Below are positions 15,336 through 22,742 of a stretch of DNA of 35,803 bases, piece after piece. Source of the DNA: JAFGVL01 sp031553685 (lineage in GTDB: Bacteria; Bacteroidota; Bacteroidia; Bacteroidales; Paludibacteraceae); assembly GCA_031553685.1 (NCBI GenBank), contig JAVBLE010000066.1, positions 1 through 35,803 on the forward strand. The letters run 5' to 3'. Position numbers and translations under genes: made by a program. Position 1 is the stretch's first letter. Each line of letters begins with the position of its first letter. Under the pieces are notes generated by a model. That model had not been told where the DNA came from. It saw only the letters and a list, made by a program, of their open reading frames with translations, and searched no databases.

Positions 15336-15559
15336 ACATACCTTACTTTTAAATCATTTATAGAGTAAAGCTCGGGTTCATCGTCCAAAAAATCGTAGGT
15401 ATGGCTTGACGATGATAATTTCTGTAATCCTTGAGTAATTAAAGAATCATCGGCTTTTTGAAGAATGAACTCCACAAAATCATTTACTTCCTGAATACAT
15501 TGCGTAGGCAGTTGTTCTATGTTGTGAAACATTTTTTGCACCAAAACTTCTCGTTCCAT
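15332..15559 (-). CDS. antitoxin partner of the MazF/PemK-like toxin
   Basis: This 75-residue protein precedes the toxin and overlaps it by 4 nt. The N-terminal half, ending IQEVNDFVEFILQK, resembles small antitoxins of the DUF2281 kind. The C-terminal half is acidic and probably wraps the toxin. I infer that it neutralises the toxin, and possibly represses the operon, from position and size. No DNA-binding motif is clear. Confidence 0.75.
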   Translation of the reverse strand: MEREVLVQKMFHNIEQLPTQCIQEVNDFVEFILQKADDSLITQGLQKLSSSSHTYDFLDDEPELYSINDLKVRYV

Positions 15560-15587
15560 AATTTTATATTATTGAATTTTAAATATA

Positions 15588-15717
15588 TCAATCCCATTCA
15601 TTGCGCATTTCTTTTTGATATTCTAACCCGTCAACACCACGCTTCAACTTCCCATACATATCGGCAAGCGTTTTGCGTAGTGTCTTTTGCGTTTTCTTTA
15701 TCAATATGGTATGTGTC
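15588..15717 (-). pseudogene. possible relic of a small antitoxin-like gene
   Basis: The minus-strand frame reads KTLRKTLADMYGKLKRG then VDGLEYQKEMRNEWD and stops. It looks like the tail of a small Bacteroidetes protein, but a stop codon lies upstream at about 15720 with no sound start between. The end sits about 28 nt before the antitoxin ATG. The family is not certain to me; a decayed antitoxin is the best guess. Confidence 0.35.
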
Positions 15718-15818
15718 TGTTATCTGGTGTTATTTATTTTACTTCAAGTATCACTATAAATATGCTTTTTTAGCAAATACAAAGATAAAATTTTTATCCA
15801 ACCCATACAAGTGTGACT

Positions 15819-15853
15819 AAAAAAAGAAACCTTGCTGTTCAGAGCAAGGTTTC
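15819..15853 (-). terminator. terminator of the T9SS gene at 16050-17849
   Basis: GAAACCTTGCT and AGCAAGGTTTC form a perfect 11-bp stem with a 6-nt loop. On the minus strand seven T residues follow. It closes the transcript that includes the orphan T9SS tail. Confidence 0.88.
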
Positions 15854-15877
15854 AAGTTTATCTATTATAATAAAAGG

Positions 15878-16049
15878 TTATTTCTTCATCACCTTCACCA
15901 TCTTATCCTCCACATGCAACAGATATACGCCTTTGGCATAAGCCGACAAATCTACCTCGTTGCCTTCGGTTTGTAGCAGTTGTTTGCCTTGTAGGTCAAA
16001 TATGGTAACAGTCAAGGGTTCACTGCCCTTACGCCACACCGAATGATTT
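15878..16049 (-). pseudogene. orphan T9SS sorting-domain fragment
   Basis: Directly after the stop of the 599-residue gene, another frame reads EPLTVTIFDLQGKQLLQ, then VDLSAYAKGVYLLHVED and KMVKVMKK before the stop. This is a clear second-half T9SS type A sorting domain. It has no start codon; the frame opens at a stop inside the end of the upstream gene. It may be what remains of an older gene whose body was lost or replaced. A frameshift within a double tail is less likely because the upstream gene already has a complete tail. Confidence 0.75.
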
Positions 16050-17849
16050 TTATTTTACCAATAATTTAAATTTCTTGGTGGCTTGGGTTGCCTGGTCGGT
16101 TACTTTTACGGTGTAAAGCCCGGCTACCAGATTATCTTTTTTTATTATGTTCGTTCCCGCTTCGTATTGGGCTTGTTGAAGAAGCATTCCTTGTGTGTTG
16201 TAAATCTTTACATCTATAGAGGTTGCGCTTTCGACAACAAAATAATCGCCAACAACGGGATTTGGATATAGGTATATGTTTTCGGCTTCGAGTTCTTTTA
16301 TTCCTGTGCCGGAAGAGAAATCGTAAGTGCCACGCGGCGTGATATAATATTTTCCTCTGGTAAATGTACTAATACCTGTAATGTTTTTTGAGCCCGAAGG
16401 TATTGTTGTGTTGATGTAATCTACATTATAAATGCTGGTGTAGATAAGAGAGTCAGCAGTTGTTCCCGGATTTAAACGGTATTTTTTGCCATTTTCAAAT
16501 TCATTGGTTCCATTGGCATCGGTAAAGGTTACTCCGCTCAGTTGCATTAACTCGCTTTGGTGATCCACCATGTAACTTGCATCTTTAATATTGTCCATCG
16601 TAACAGCCAAAGGTGTTACATCATTAAATGAAGATATTATTGATGGAATATTTTTAGTAGCTACTAATTCGAGCAATCCATAATAATTGGTTACAGTACC
16701 GTAAATGTCTTTTACTTTATCGCCTACTTGCAATGTAGTGGTTATTTTCCCATTAGGGTCGTCAATTAAAACGGCTCCGGTTGCATCTTGAATCCATTTT
16801 TGTCCTCTTTGCGAACCCAATGCGGTAACTACTACTTCGCCGGTAATTTTGTATTCGGTAGTTCCTGCGGTTACCTCATCAGGATTTAATACTATTTTAG
16901 TTTTTAATTCACCAACATTAGCTACCCAGTTTGTTGAAGGCACGCCGAAAGTAAAGTTAAATGTAGAATCGGGCATTATATTGCCGGCTAAGTCTTGGAT
17001 ATCTTTTACAGTTATTGTGTAAGTAGTTCCTTCGGTAAGAGCCGGATTAGGGGTTAATGTTACTACGCTGGTAGCAAGAGAGGCTGACGAAACGGTAATG
17101 CCATTATTTATAACATATTTAGAAGCTGTTTGTGCAATGGTTGAGTTTAAAGCTTCATTAAATGTGAGTACAATGGAATTTGCAGAAACAACTTCGTCGT
17201 CGGTAATTTTAGGTGGGGTTACATCTGGGCCTAAAGGAGAAGCATTGATCTGGATATTGTCAAAGCGGTTGTTTCCAGAGGCGGAACCGGCTCCGGTAAC
17301 CGTAAGTTTAATATACACATTGGATTGGTTGTTAATGGCAGTTATTCCAGTCAAGTCAAGTGTTTTTAAAGCAACGGTTGAAGTAGTGTTGGCTGTATTA
17401 TTCCCGCTAATGGGTGTAAATACTGTTCCATCGGTACTATATAACCAGGCGTGGTTGTTAAACCCGGTTCCGGAACCACGAGTTGCGAACGAGATTACAA
17501 TGCTCTGGTATCCGGTGGTTGAAAATTTAAATACCATCGATTTTCCGTTTGCACTCTGATTTACGAGTGCAAGGTCGTATGTGGCCTCACCTCCCGAAAT
17601 GGTATTGGTGGTATTGCCTGTAAACATATTCAACTCTCCGTTTTGAGTCCAGGAAGAAGAGCCGTTTGTTCCATCTAAAAAGATTTTAGCTGTTCCACTT
17701 TGTGCGCCACCATCGGCAGAGAAAGAAGTCGGAGTACCCGGAGTTTCTGTTTGTGTGGGAAAAGAAAAGTATCCCAACAAAGTTTGTTGTGCCATAAGTG
17801 CACTTGTCATTAGAAATGACAGTAAAAGGAGGGAAATTTGTTTCTTCAT
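16050..17849 (-). CDS. T9SS-secreted multidomain surface protein
   Basis: This is a 599-residue protein with a signal peptide (MKKQISLLLLSFLMTSALMAQ). Residues about 22-210 form a beta-rich region ending NNRFDNIQI. An SbsA/Big_5-like Ig domain follows at about 215-305 (PPKITDDEVVSANSIVLTFNEAL, LAGNIMPDSTFNFTFG). Residues about 310-515 look like one or two OB-fold domains of the DUF5689 type (YKITGEVVV, WIQDATGAVLIDD, VGDKVKDIYGTV). The end is a complete T9SS type A sorting domain (NIYLYPNPV...DVKIYNTQGMLL...LVAGLYTVKV...KFKLLVK). It should be exported through the outer membrane. No catalytic residues are evident; relatives of the OB part often accompany nucleases, but no nuclease domain is here. 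Confidence 0.88.
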   Translation of the reverse strand: MKKQISLLLLSFLMTSALMAQQTLLGYFSFPTQTETPGTPTSFSADGGAQSGTAKIFLDGTNGSSSWTQNGELNMFTGNTTNTISGGEATYDLALVNQSANGKSMVFKFSTTGYQSIVISFATRGSGTGFNNHAWLYSTDGTVFTPISGNNTANTTSTVALKTLDLTGITAINNQSNVYIKLTVTGAGSASGNNRFDNIQINASPLGPDVTPPKITDDEVVSANSIVLTFNEALNSTIAQTASKYVINNGITVSSASLATSVVTLTPNPALTEGTTYTITVKDIQDLAGNIMPDSTFNFTFGVPSTNWVANVGELKTKIVLNPDEVTAGTTEYKITGEVVVTALGSQRGQKWIQDATGAVLIDDPNGKITTTLQVGDKVKDIYGTVTNYYGLLELVATKNIPSIISSFNDVTPLAVTMDNIKDASYMVDHQSELMQLSGVTFTDANGTNEFENGKKYRLNPGTTADSLIYTSIYNVDYINTTIPSGSKNITGISTFTRGKYYITPRGTYDFSSGTGIKELEAENIYLYPNPVVGDYFVVESATSIDVKIYNTQGMLLQQAQYEAGTNIIKKDNLVAGLYTVKVTDQATQATKKFKLLVK

Positions 17850-18199
17850 GACTTTTTTTGTTTTGGGTTAATAAAAAGTTTTATTTATAAAAAACACACC
17901 TTGCAATTGTCTAAAAATTAAAGATATATAAATTATTTCGACATGGATACCGGCATTTATAATAAATGTGAATAATTTATTTGTGAGATAAACTTTAATG
18001 AATAAAACGAAAAGGATTTACAAGTCTTTTTACATTTGAAAACCGTCAAAATACAAAGGCGCAAGGTTTTTCAACCTTGCGCCGATTAAAGTTTTATTGA
18101 TAATGATTTTTGGGTTTCTTTATAAAAAATTACACTCCTGTATTCGAAGATATAATGATAAACTTATCTTTTTTCTAACATTTTTTCAACAATTGGTTT
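17850..18199. other. gene-free spacer
   Basis: About 350 bp between two minus-strand genes. It holds the hairpin at 18058-18083 and otherwise AT-rich sequence. No promoter match good enough to call was found for the T9SS gene. Confidence 0.6.
18058..18083 (-). terminator. strong hairpin, probable terminator of the 18200-18634 gene
   Basis: GGCGCAAGGTT and AACCTTGCGCC form a perfect 11-bp stem with a 4-nt loop. On the minus strand TTTGTATTTTG follows, a moderate T-tract. Confidence 0.6.
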
Positions 18200-18634
18200 T
18201 CATATCACTTTCCATAGTGGCATTAATGTATCTATTTTATCTCCATCCATCACACAAAAAGCATATTTATCACCCATTTGTATTACAAATATATTATCTG
18301 TGTTTTGGTCTGTTATTGTAGGCACTTCTATGGAGCGCAATTGTGCTTCGGCATAGGTCATTACTTTTATGTCGTCGCTTTCGTTGAGTTGAGTTTTCAT
18401 GTTTTGCAAAATGGTCAAATAATATTCTGCCGGAACAGGTAAATAGGAATCCTCTCTTTTGTGGGAATCGGTAAATTTCTTTTCCGGAAAATACTTGGAA
18501 TGCAGCAATTCTTCCGAAGCCTTTTCGGTTTTCAGTTTATTCAGAAACTCAAGGATTACGGCTTCGCGCGGGTCGGCTTTGCGCTCGCAGGCAAAAAGTG
18601 CGACCGTGATTAAAAGGAATAGTAGTTTTTTCAT
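18200..18634 (-). CDS. small lipoprotein of unknown function
   Basis: This 144-residue protein starts with a short signal peptide and a lipobox (LFAC, Cys16), so it should be anchored in the envelope. The mature part is charged and soluble-looking, with an EYYLTILQNMKTQLNE helix and a beta-rich end (IFVIQMGDKYAFCVMDGDKI). I recognise no family. It lies next to, but 52 nt from, the PIN toxin gene on the same strand. Confidence 0.75.
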   Translation of the reverse strand: MKKLLFLLITVALFACERKADPREAVILEFLNKLKTEKASEELLHSKYFPEKKFTDSHKREDSYLPVPAEYYLTILQNMKTQLNESDDIKVMTYAEAQLRSIEVPTITDQNTDNIFVIQMGDKYAFCVMDGDKIDTLMPLWKVI

Positions 18635-18685
18635 TGGTTGAAATTTATTTCCTCTTTACAAATGAGTAATGGTTTAATATATCAC

Positions 18686-19099
18686 TCACACATCAAGATG
18701 AAGTTGTTTTTTGAAGTTTTGAATAGTCGAAGTGCGTACTTTAGGGAAAGGGATTTTGGCTAACACATTAAAGTGTTTGTCATTTGTTACTATAAATTTT
18801 GCACCTGCACTAATGGCACAATCAACAAATTTATTATCATCAGGATCCATTGTTATTAATTGCCATTTATAAAAAACAGTTATTTGCTTGGTGTTTTCAC
18901 TATTCAACAATTCGTTTATTACATTTTCGGCAAATGTTTCGGAATAATATTGAGCCAATATTTCGCTATACTCTTGTAAAATTTCTGTAGTATAGCATAA
19001 AGTAAAACGCTTTTGGCGAAAAGTTTCCCAAAGCCAATGGTAAACCGACTGTTTAGGTAAAGCTACCAACAAACAATTTGTATCTAAAACGATCTTCAT
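18686..19099 (-). CDS. PIN-domain toxin
   Basis: This 137-residue protein has the PIN ribonuclease pattern. Asp6 is in KIVLDTNCL, Glu39 in YTTEILQEY, Asp88/Asp93 in DPDDNKFVDCA, and Asp107 in FIVTNDKHF. These form the usual acidic metal-binding cluster. It fits the PIN-family toxin group of type II systems, which cut RNA. The start overlaps the upstream antitoxin stop by 4 nt (ATGA). Confidence 0.9.
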   Translation of the reverse strand: MKIVLDTNCLLVALPKQSVYHWLWETFRQKRFTLCYTTEILQEYSEILAQYYSETFAENVINELLNSENTKQITVFYKWQLITMDPDDNKFVDCAISAGAKFIVTNDKHFNVLAKIPFPKVRTSTIQNFKKQLHLDV

Positions 19100-19326
19100 T
19101 TGTAAGGTGTACGCTTGTGAGTATGAAGCATTTTTTCAATTTTAGCATCATTTAAATCAAGTTTATCCCAAAGATTGGCTGATTCTTCATCTACTTTTTT
19201 TCGGTAAAAATCGAGTAAAAATGCTTTCAATTCCAATAAATCTTCTTTCCGTTTATTGAACGAAAACATCTGCAACAGATGAATTTGTGTTGGATTCAAG
19301 GATGATTGTGAAGATGGACGATTCAT
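19096..19326 (-). CDS. antitoxin of the PIN system
   Basis: This 76-residue protein is typical of Bacteroidetes antitoxins found before PIN toxins: LNPTQIHLLQMFSF near the start, then a charged helix and a C-terminal HKRTPYK. It overlaps the toxin start by 4 nt. Its role is inferred from this arrangement and the family pattern. Confidence 0.8.
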   Translation of the reverse strand: MNRPSSQSSLNPTQIHLLQMFSFNKRKEDLLELKAFLLDFYRKKVDEESANLWDKLDLNDAKIEKMLHTHKRTPYK

Positions 19327-19439
19327 AATATTTTCTTTTTTACAAAAATATAATTTTTACGGCATAAATACAAAAATAGAGGCACGACAAATCGGACCTC
19401 TACAAAATAATGACATAATTAACGGGTTATGTAAACCGG

Positions 19440-19898
19440 TTACAACCAGTCAAACAAATACTGTTCGTCATATTCAATTTCAAATTTCTCTAACAAGGAT
19501 AGATATTCATCTTTGAAAGAAACTGTTTCGTGGTGCTGCTTTTGGTTGAGTATATATCGAACAACATTATCGGTTTGTGACTTGCCGTAACTAAACGCTC
19601 CAAAACCCACTTGCCACTCAAAATGGCTTTCGGTCAAATGGTTTTCGTTAATAAAATGACTTGTCGACCCTTTTACTTTCTGCGCAAGCTCGGAACAGGA
19701 TATCTTGGGTTTCATACTGACAAACAAATGAGTATGATCAGGATTGCAGTATATCGAAATCGGCTTGCATTCGCAGTTCGACACAATGCCACACATATAT
19801 TGCTCTATGCGAGATTTATTCTCGGGCATGATCATGGCTTGGCGGTATTTTACTGCAAAGACCATTTGGATGTAGAGTTGAGTGTATGTGTTCGCCAT
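19440..19898 (-). CDS. tnpA: IS200/IS605-type Y1 transposase (TnpA, RAYT-like)
   Basis: This 152-residue protein carries the HUH nuclease motif HTH at His55-His57 in PDHTHLFVS and the catalytic YxxxQ motif at Tyr115-Gln119 (YILNQ). WQVGFGAFSYGKSQ lies between them, and the tail EKFEIEYDEQYLFDWL is typical of the Bacteroidetes branch. Such enzymes move single-stranded DNA with hairpins at the ends. There is no TnpB gene. Perfect hairpins lie just upstream at 19959-20044, which fits an IS200 element or a REP-associated transposase. The gene looks intact. Confidence 0.93.
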   Translation of the reverse strand: MANTYTQLYIQMVFAVKYRQAMIMPENKSRIEQYMCGIVSNCECKPISIYCNPDHTHLFVSMKPKISCSELAQKVKGSTSHFINENHLTESHFEWQVGFGAFSYGKSQTDNVVRYILNQKQHHETVSFKDEYLSLLEKFEIEYDEQYLFDWL

Positions 19899-19958
19899 AA
19901 GTTGTGTTAGTTGGTTTGCTACCTACGGCAGCGAGTTTGCAGTGCTGCTTCCTACACC

Positions 19959-20044
19959 AAGTGAGTGAACTCACTTGTTACTAAACTTAGCTCCCTATGG
20001 GAGCTGTACTGATATCCAGCTCCCATAGGGAGCTAAGTTTAGTA
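19959..20044. repeat. hairpin cluster upstream of the transposase
   Basis: AAGTGAGT..ACTCACTT (19959-19976) is an 8-bp palindrome. Next to it, a perfect 27-bp inverted repeat (19979-20005 and 20018-20044) with a 12-nt loop contains TAGCTCCCTATGGGAGCT; each arm is itself palindromic around CTCCCTATGGGAG. It lies between the transposase start and the end of mutB, and may be a REP-like target or end sequence and also the mutB terminator. Confidence 0.88.
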
Positions 20045-20080
20045 GCCGTTATGTTTACATATCGGCACATGATGTGCCCA

Positions 20081-22207
20081 TTACGCCCCCAATATCTCCA
20101 TAATCGTAACCGCCGCCTTAGCCACCGAAGTACCGGGGCCAAAGATAGCTGCTACACCTGCTTTATACAAGAAATCATAATCTTGTGCAGGGATAACGCC
20201 TCCGGCAATTACAATAATATCCTCGCGACCGAGCTTTTTCAGTTCTTCGATTACTTGCGGTACAAGCGTTTTGTGTCCGGCGGCAAGCGACGAAACGCCT
20301 AATATATGCACATCGTTTTCGACAGCTTGTTTGGCTGCTTCGGCAGGTGTTTGGAACAATGGTCCCATATCTACATCGAAGCCGCAATCGGCATAACCGG
20401 TGGCTACCACTTTCGCACCACGATCGTGCCCGTCTTGCCCCATTTTGGCAATCATAATGCGTGGCTGACGACCTTCTTTTTTGGCGAACTCGGCTGTCAA
20501 TTCGCAAGCCTTTTTAAAGTCCGCATCATTCTGAACTTCTGATGAATACACTTGTGAAATGGTTCTAATGGTTGCTTTATAACGACCTGCTATCTTTTCG
20601 CAGGCATCCGAAATTTCTCCTAATGACGCACGCACATGAGCTGCTTCCACTGCCAATTCTAGTAAATTACCTTCGCCTGTTTCGGCACATTGGGTGATGG
20701 CTGCCAATGCTTTTTGTACATCGGCTTCGTTGCGATTGGCACGAAGTTGTTTCAAGCGTTCGATTTGTTGCTGGCGAACGGCTGTATTATCCACCTCTAA
20801 AATATCAATCGGATCTTCTTTTTCCAAACGATATTTATTTACACCAACAATGGTTTGTGCACCCGAGTCAATACGAGCTTGTGTGCGGGCTGCCGCTTCT
20901 TCAATACGCATTTTCGGAATTCCGGTTTCGATGGCTGCTGCCATTCCGCCCAATTCTTCTACTTCTTGAATTAAAGCCCAAGCTTTTTCTGCCAATTCTT
21001 GCGTCAACGACTCTACATAATACGAACCAGCCCAAGGGTCAACTTCTTTTGTAATATAGGTTTCTTCCTGAATGTAAATCTGAGTATTGCGGGCAATGCG
21101 CGCCGAAAAATCGGTTGGCAAAGCGATGGCTTCGTCCAAAGCATTGGTGTGAAGCGATTGTGTATGACCCAATGCCGCTGCCATGGCTTCGATACAGGTA
21201 CGACCTACATTGTTGAACGGATCTTGCTCGGTAAGCGACCAACCCGATGTTTGCGAATGTGTACGCAACGCTAAAGATTTCGGATTCTTCGGATTGAATT
21301 GTTTTACAATCTTTGCCCACAACAAACGAGCGGCACGCATTTTGGCAATTTCCATAAAATGGTTCATCCCGATAGCCCAAAAGAACGACAAACGCGGTGC
21401 AAAAGCGTCAATATCCATTCCGGCATTGATTCCGGCACGAAGGTATTCCAACCCATCGGCAAGCGTGTAAGCCAATTCGATATCTGCCGTCGCTCCGGCT
21501 TCTTGCATGTGATAACCCGAAATAGAAATCGAGTTAAATTTAGGCATATTTTTCGAAGTATATTCAAAAATATCTGCAATAATTTTCATCGAGAATTTAG
21601 GCGGATAAATATAAGTATTGCGCACCATAAATTCTTTGAGAATATCGTTTTGAATAGTTCCTGCCATTTCTTCCAGTTTAGCTCCTTGCTCTAAACCTGC
21701 ATTGATATAAAATGCTAAAATCGGCAACACTGCTCCGTTCATCGTCATGGATACAGACATTTTGTTCAACGGAATACCGTCGAACAATACTTTCATATCT
21801 TCGACCGAACAAATGGAAACACCGGCTTTGCCCACATCACCTACCACACGCTCATGGTCAGCGTCGTAACCGCGATGGGTAGCCAAGTCGAACGCTACGG
21901 AAAGTCCTTTTTGCCCTGAAGCTAAATTGCGACGGTAAAAAGCATTCGATTCTTCGGCAGTCGAAAATCCGGCATACTGGCGGATAGTCCAAGGCTGCAT
22001 GGCGTACATAACGCTGTAAGGTCCTCGCAAGAATGGCGGAACTCCGGCTGCATAGTTTAAATGCTCCATGCCTTCCAAATCGTCTTTGGTATATACCGGT
22101 TTTACGGTAATTTGTTCGGGAGTAAGCCAACTTGGTATAGCATAAGGCTTTGCCATTGGCTTGGACTCTACTTCTAAAATATTTATTTCTTTAAAATTAG
22201 GTTTCAT
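20081..22207 (-). CDS. mutB: methylmalonyl-CoA mutase large (catalytic, B12-binding) subunit
   Basis: This 708-residue protein is the catalytic subunit of adenosylcobalamin-dependent methylmalonyl-CoA mutase, interconverting succinyl-CoA and (R)-methylmalonyl-CoA in the propionate pathway. The N-terminal TIM barrel includes RGPYSVMYAMQPWTIRQYAG and SVSMTMNGAVLPILAFYI. The C-terminal cobalamin domain has the base-off motif DGHDRG (His near residue 594), GVSSLAAGHKTL and IAGGVIP. Length fits the family. It is encoded after mutA on the same strand, but a GxxExxY gene with flanking repeats lies between. A palindrome GGCACATGATGTGCC and the 27-bp hairpin lie just past its stop. Confidence 0.98.
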   Translation of the reverse strand: MKPNFKEINILEVESKPMAKPYAIPSWLTPEQITVKPVYTKDDLEGMEHLNYAAGVPPFLRGPYSVMYAMQPWTIRQYAGFSTAEESNAFYRRNLASGQKGLSVAFDLATHRGYDADHERVVGDVGKAGVSICSVEDMKVLFDGIPLNKMSVSMTMNGAVLPILAFYINAGLEQGAKLEEMAGTIQNDILKEFMVRNTYIYPPKFSMKIIADIFEYTSKNMPKFNSISISGYHMQEAGATADIELAYTLADGLEYLRAGINAGMDIDAFAPRLSFFWAIGMNHFMEIAKMRAARLLWAKIVKQFNPKNPKSLALRTHSQTSGWSLTEQDPFNNVGRTCIEAMAAALGHTQSLHTNALDEAIALPTDFSARIARNTQIYIQEETYITKEVDPWAGSYYVESLTQELAEKAWALIQEVEELGGMAAAIETGIPKMRIEEAAARTQARIDSGAQTIVGVNKYRLEKEDPIDILEVDNTAVRQQQIERLKQLRANRNEADVQKALAAITQCAETGEGNLLELAVEAAHVRASLGEISDACEKIAGRYKATIRTISQVYSSEVQNDADFKKACELTAEFAKKEGRQPRIMIAKMGQDGHDRGAKVVATGYADCGFDVDMGPLFQTPAEAAKQAVENDVHILGVSSLAAGHKTLVPQVIEELKKLGREDIIVIAGGVIPAQDYDFLYKAGVAAIFGPGTSVAKAAVTIMEILGA

Positions 22208-22244
22208 AATTTTCTTTTATTTTAAAAACTACGCTTTATATTTT

Positions 22245-22278
22245 AAACGCGAAGACGCTAAGACACAAAGACGCTAAG
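22245..22278. repeat. left inverted repeat of the GxxExxY cassette
   Basis: AAACGCGAAGACGCTAAGAC followed by ACAAAGACGCTAAG. Its inverted partner is at 22697-22731, and the two agree at all but about three positions. The flank CTACGCTTTATATTTT also resembles the solo copy at 4231. Confidence 0.88.
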
Positions 22279-22279
22279 T

Positions 22280-22687
22280 TTATTTTTCTTGATAAAAATA
22301 ATTATTTGCTTTTCTACGAATACCATCTTTCAACAGTACCTCATTGAAATTTATTAAATATCCTAAACGCAAATTTGCCAATTTTAAATATGAAACTAAT
22401 TGAGCTTCATCGATTGGACACAATTGATATACTGATTTTAATTCTACAATAATTGTTTCCTCAACCAAAACATCTATTCTAAAAGTTTTATTTAATGTTT
22501 TTCCTTTATAAACAACAGGTAAATGAACTTGATTTTCAACATGAATACCTTTGTCTTTCAATTCTTGACAAAAGCATTCTTCATAAATTGACTCAAGCAA
22601 ACCGGGACCTAATTCTTTATGTACTTCAAAAGCACAATTTAAAATTATTTTTCCTAAAGATTCATATCGTTCTTTTGTAAATCCCAT
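22280..22687 (-). CDS. GxxExxY family protein (PD-(D/E)XK nuclease-like)
   Basis: This 135-residue protein has the motif that names the family, GLLESIY at residues 29-35. It also has a PD-(D/E)XK-like core: Asp72 in FRIDVLVE, Glu82 and Lys84 in IVELKSV, and Gln96 in EAQLVSYL, then LRLGYLINFNE. The fold suggests a nuclease, but no function is established for the family. It lies in the mutA-mutB operon on the same strand and is bracketed by inverted repeats. All motif residues are intact. Confidence 0.9.
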   Translation of the reverse strand: MGFTKERYESLGKIILNCAFEVHKELGPGLLESIYEECFCQELKDKGIHVENQVHLPVVYKGKTLNKTFRIDVLVEETIIVELKSVYQLCPIDEAQLVSYLKLANLRLGYLINFNEVLLKDGIRRKANNYFYQEK

Positions 22688-22696
22688 AAAATAAAA

Positions 22697-22731
22697 CTTT
22701 GCGTCTTTGTGTCTTAGCGTCTTTGCGTTTT
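22697..22731. repeat. right inverted repeat of the GxxExxY cassette
   Basis: CTTTGCGTCTTTGTGTCTTA followed by GCGTCTTTGCGTTTT is the near-exact inverse of 22245-22278. Confidence 0.88.
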
Positions 22732-22742
22732 AATTAAAGCAT

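Larger units (their letters stand above)
22225..22742. mobile_element. candidate GxxExxY cassette inserted between mutA and mutB
   Basis: The gap between mutA and mutB is filled by a GxxExxY gene bracketed by two repeats of about 34 bp in opposite orientation (22245-22278 and 22697-22731). The left repeat ends 1 nt from the gene's stop and the right repeat begins 10 nt before its start. mutA and mutB are normally adjacent. The layout fits a cassette that entered the operon as a unit. No target-site duplication is obvious and no transposase is inside. The boundaries given are approximate. Confidence 0.55.

Noticed and set aside
14674..15363. 229-codon plus-strand frame
   Set aside because: It runs antisense across the YgiQ-like start and the toxin gene, both of which have clear family motifs on the minus strand.
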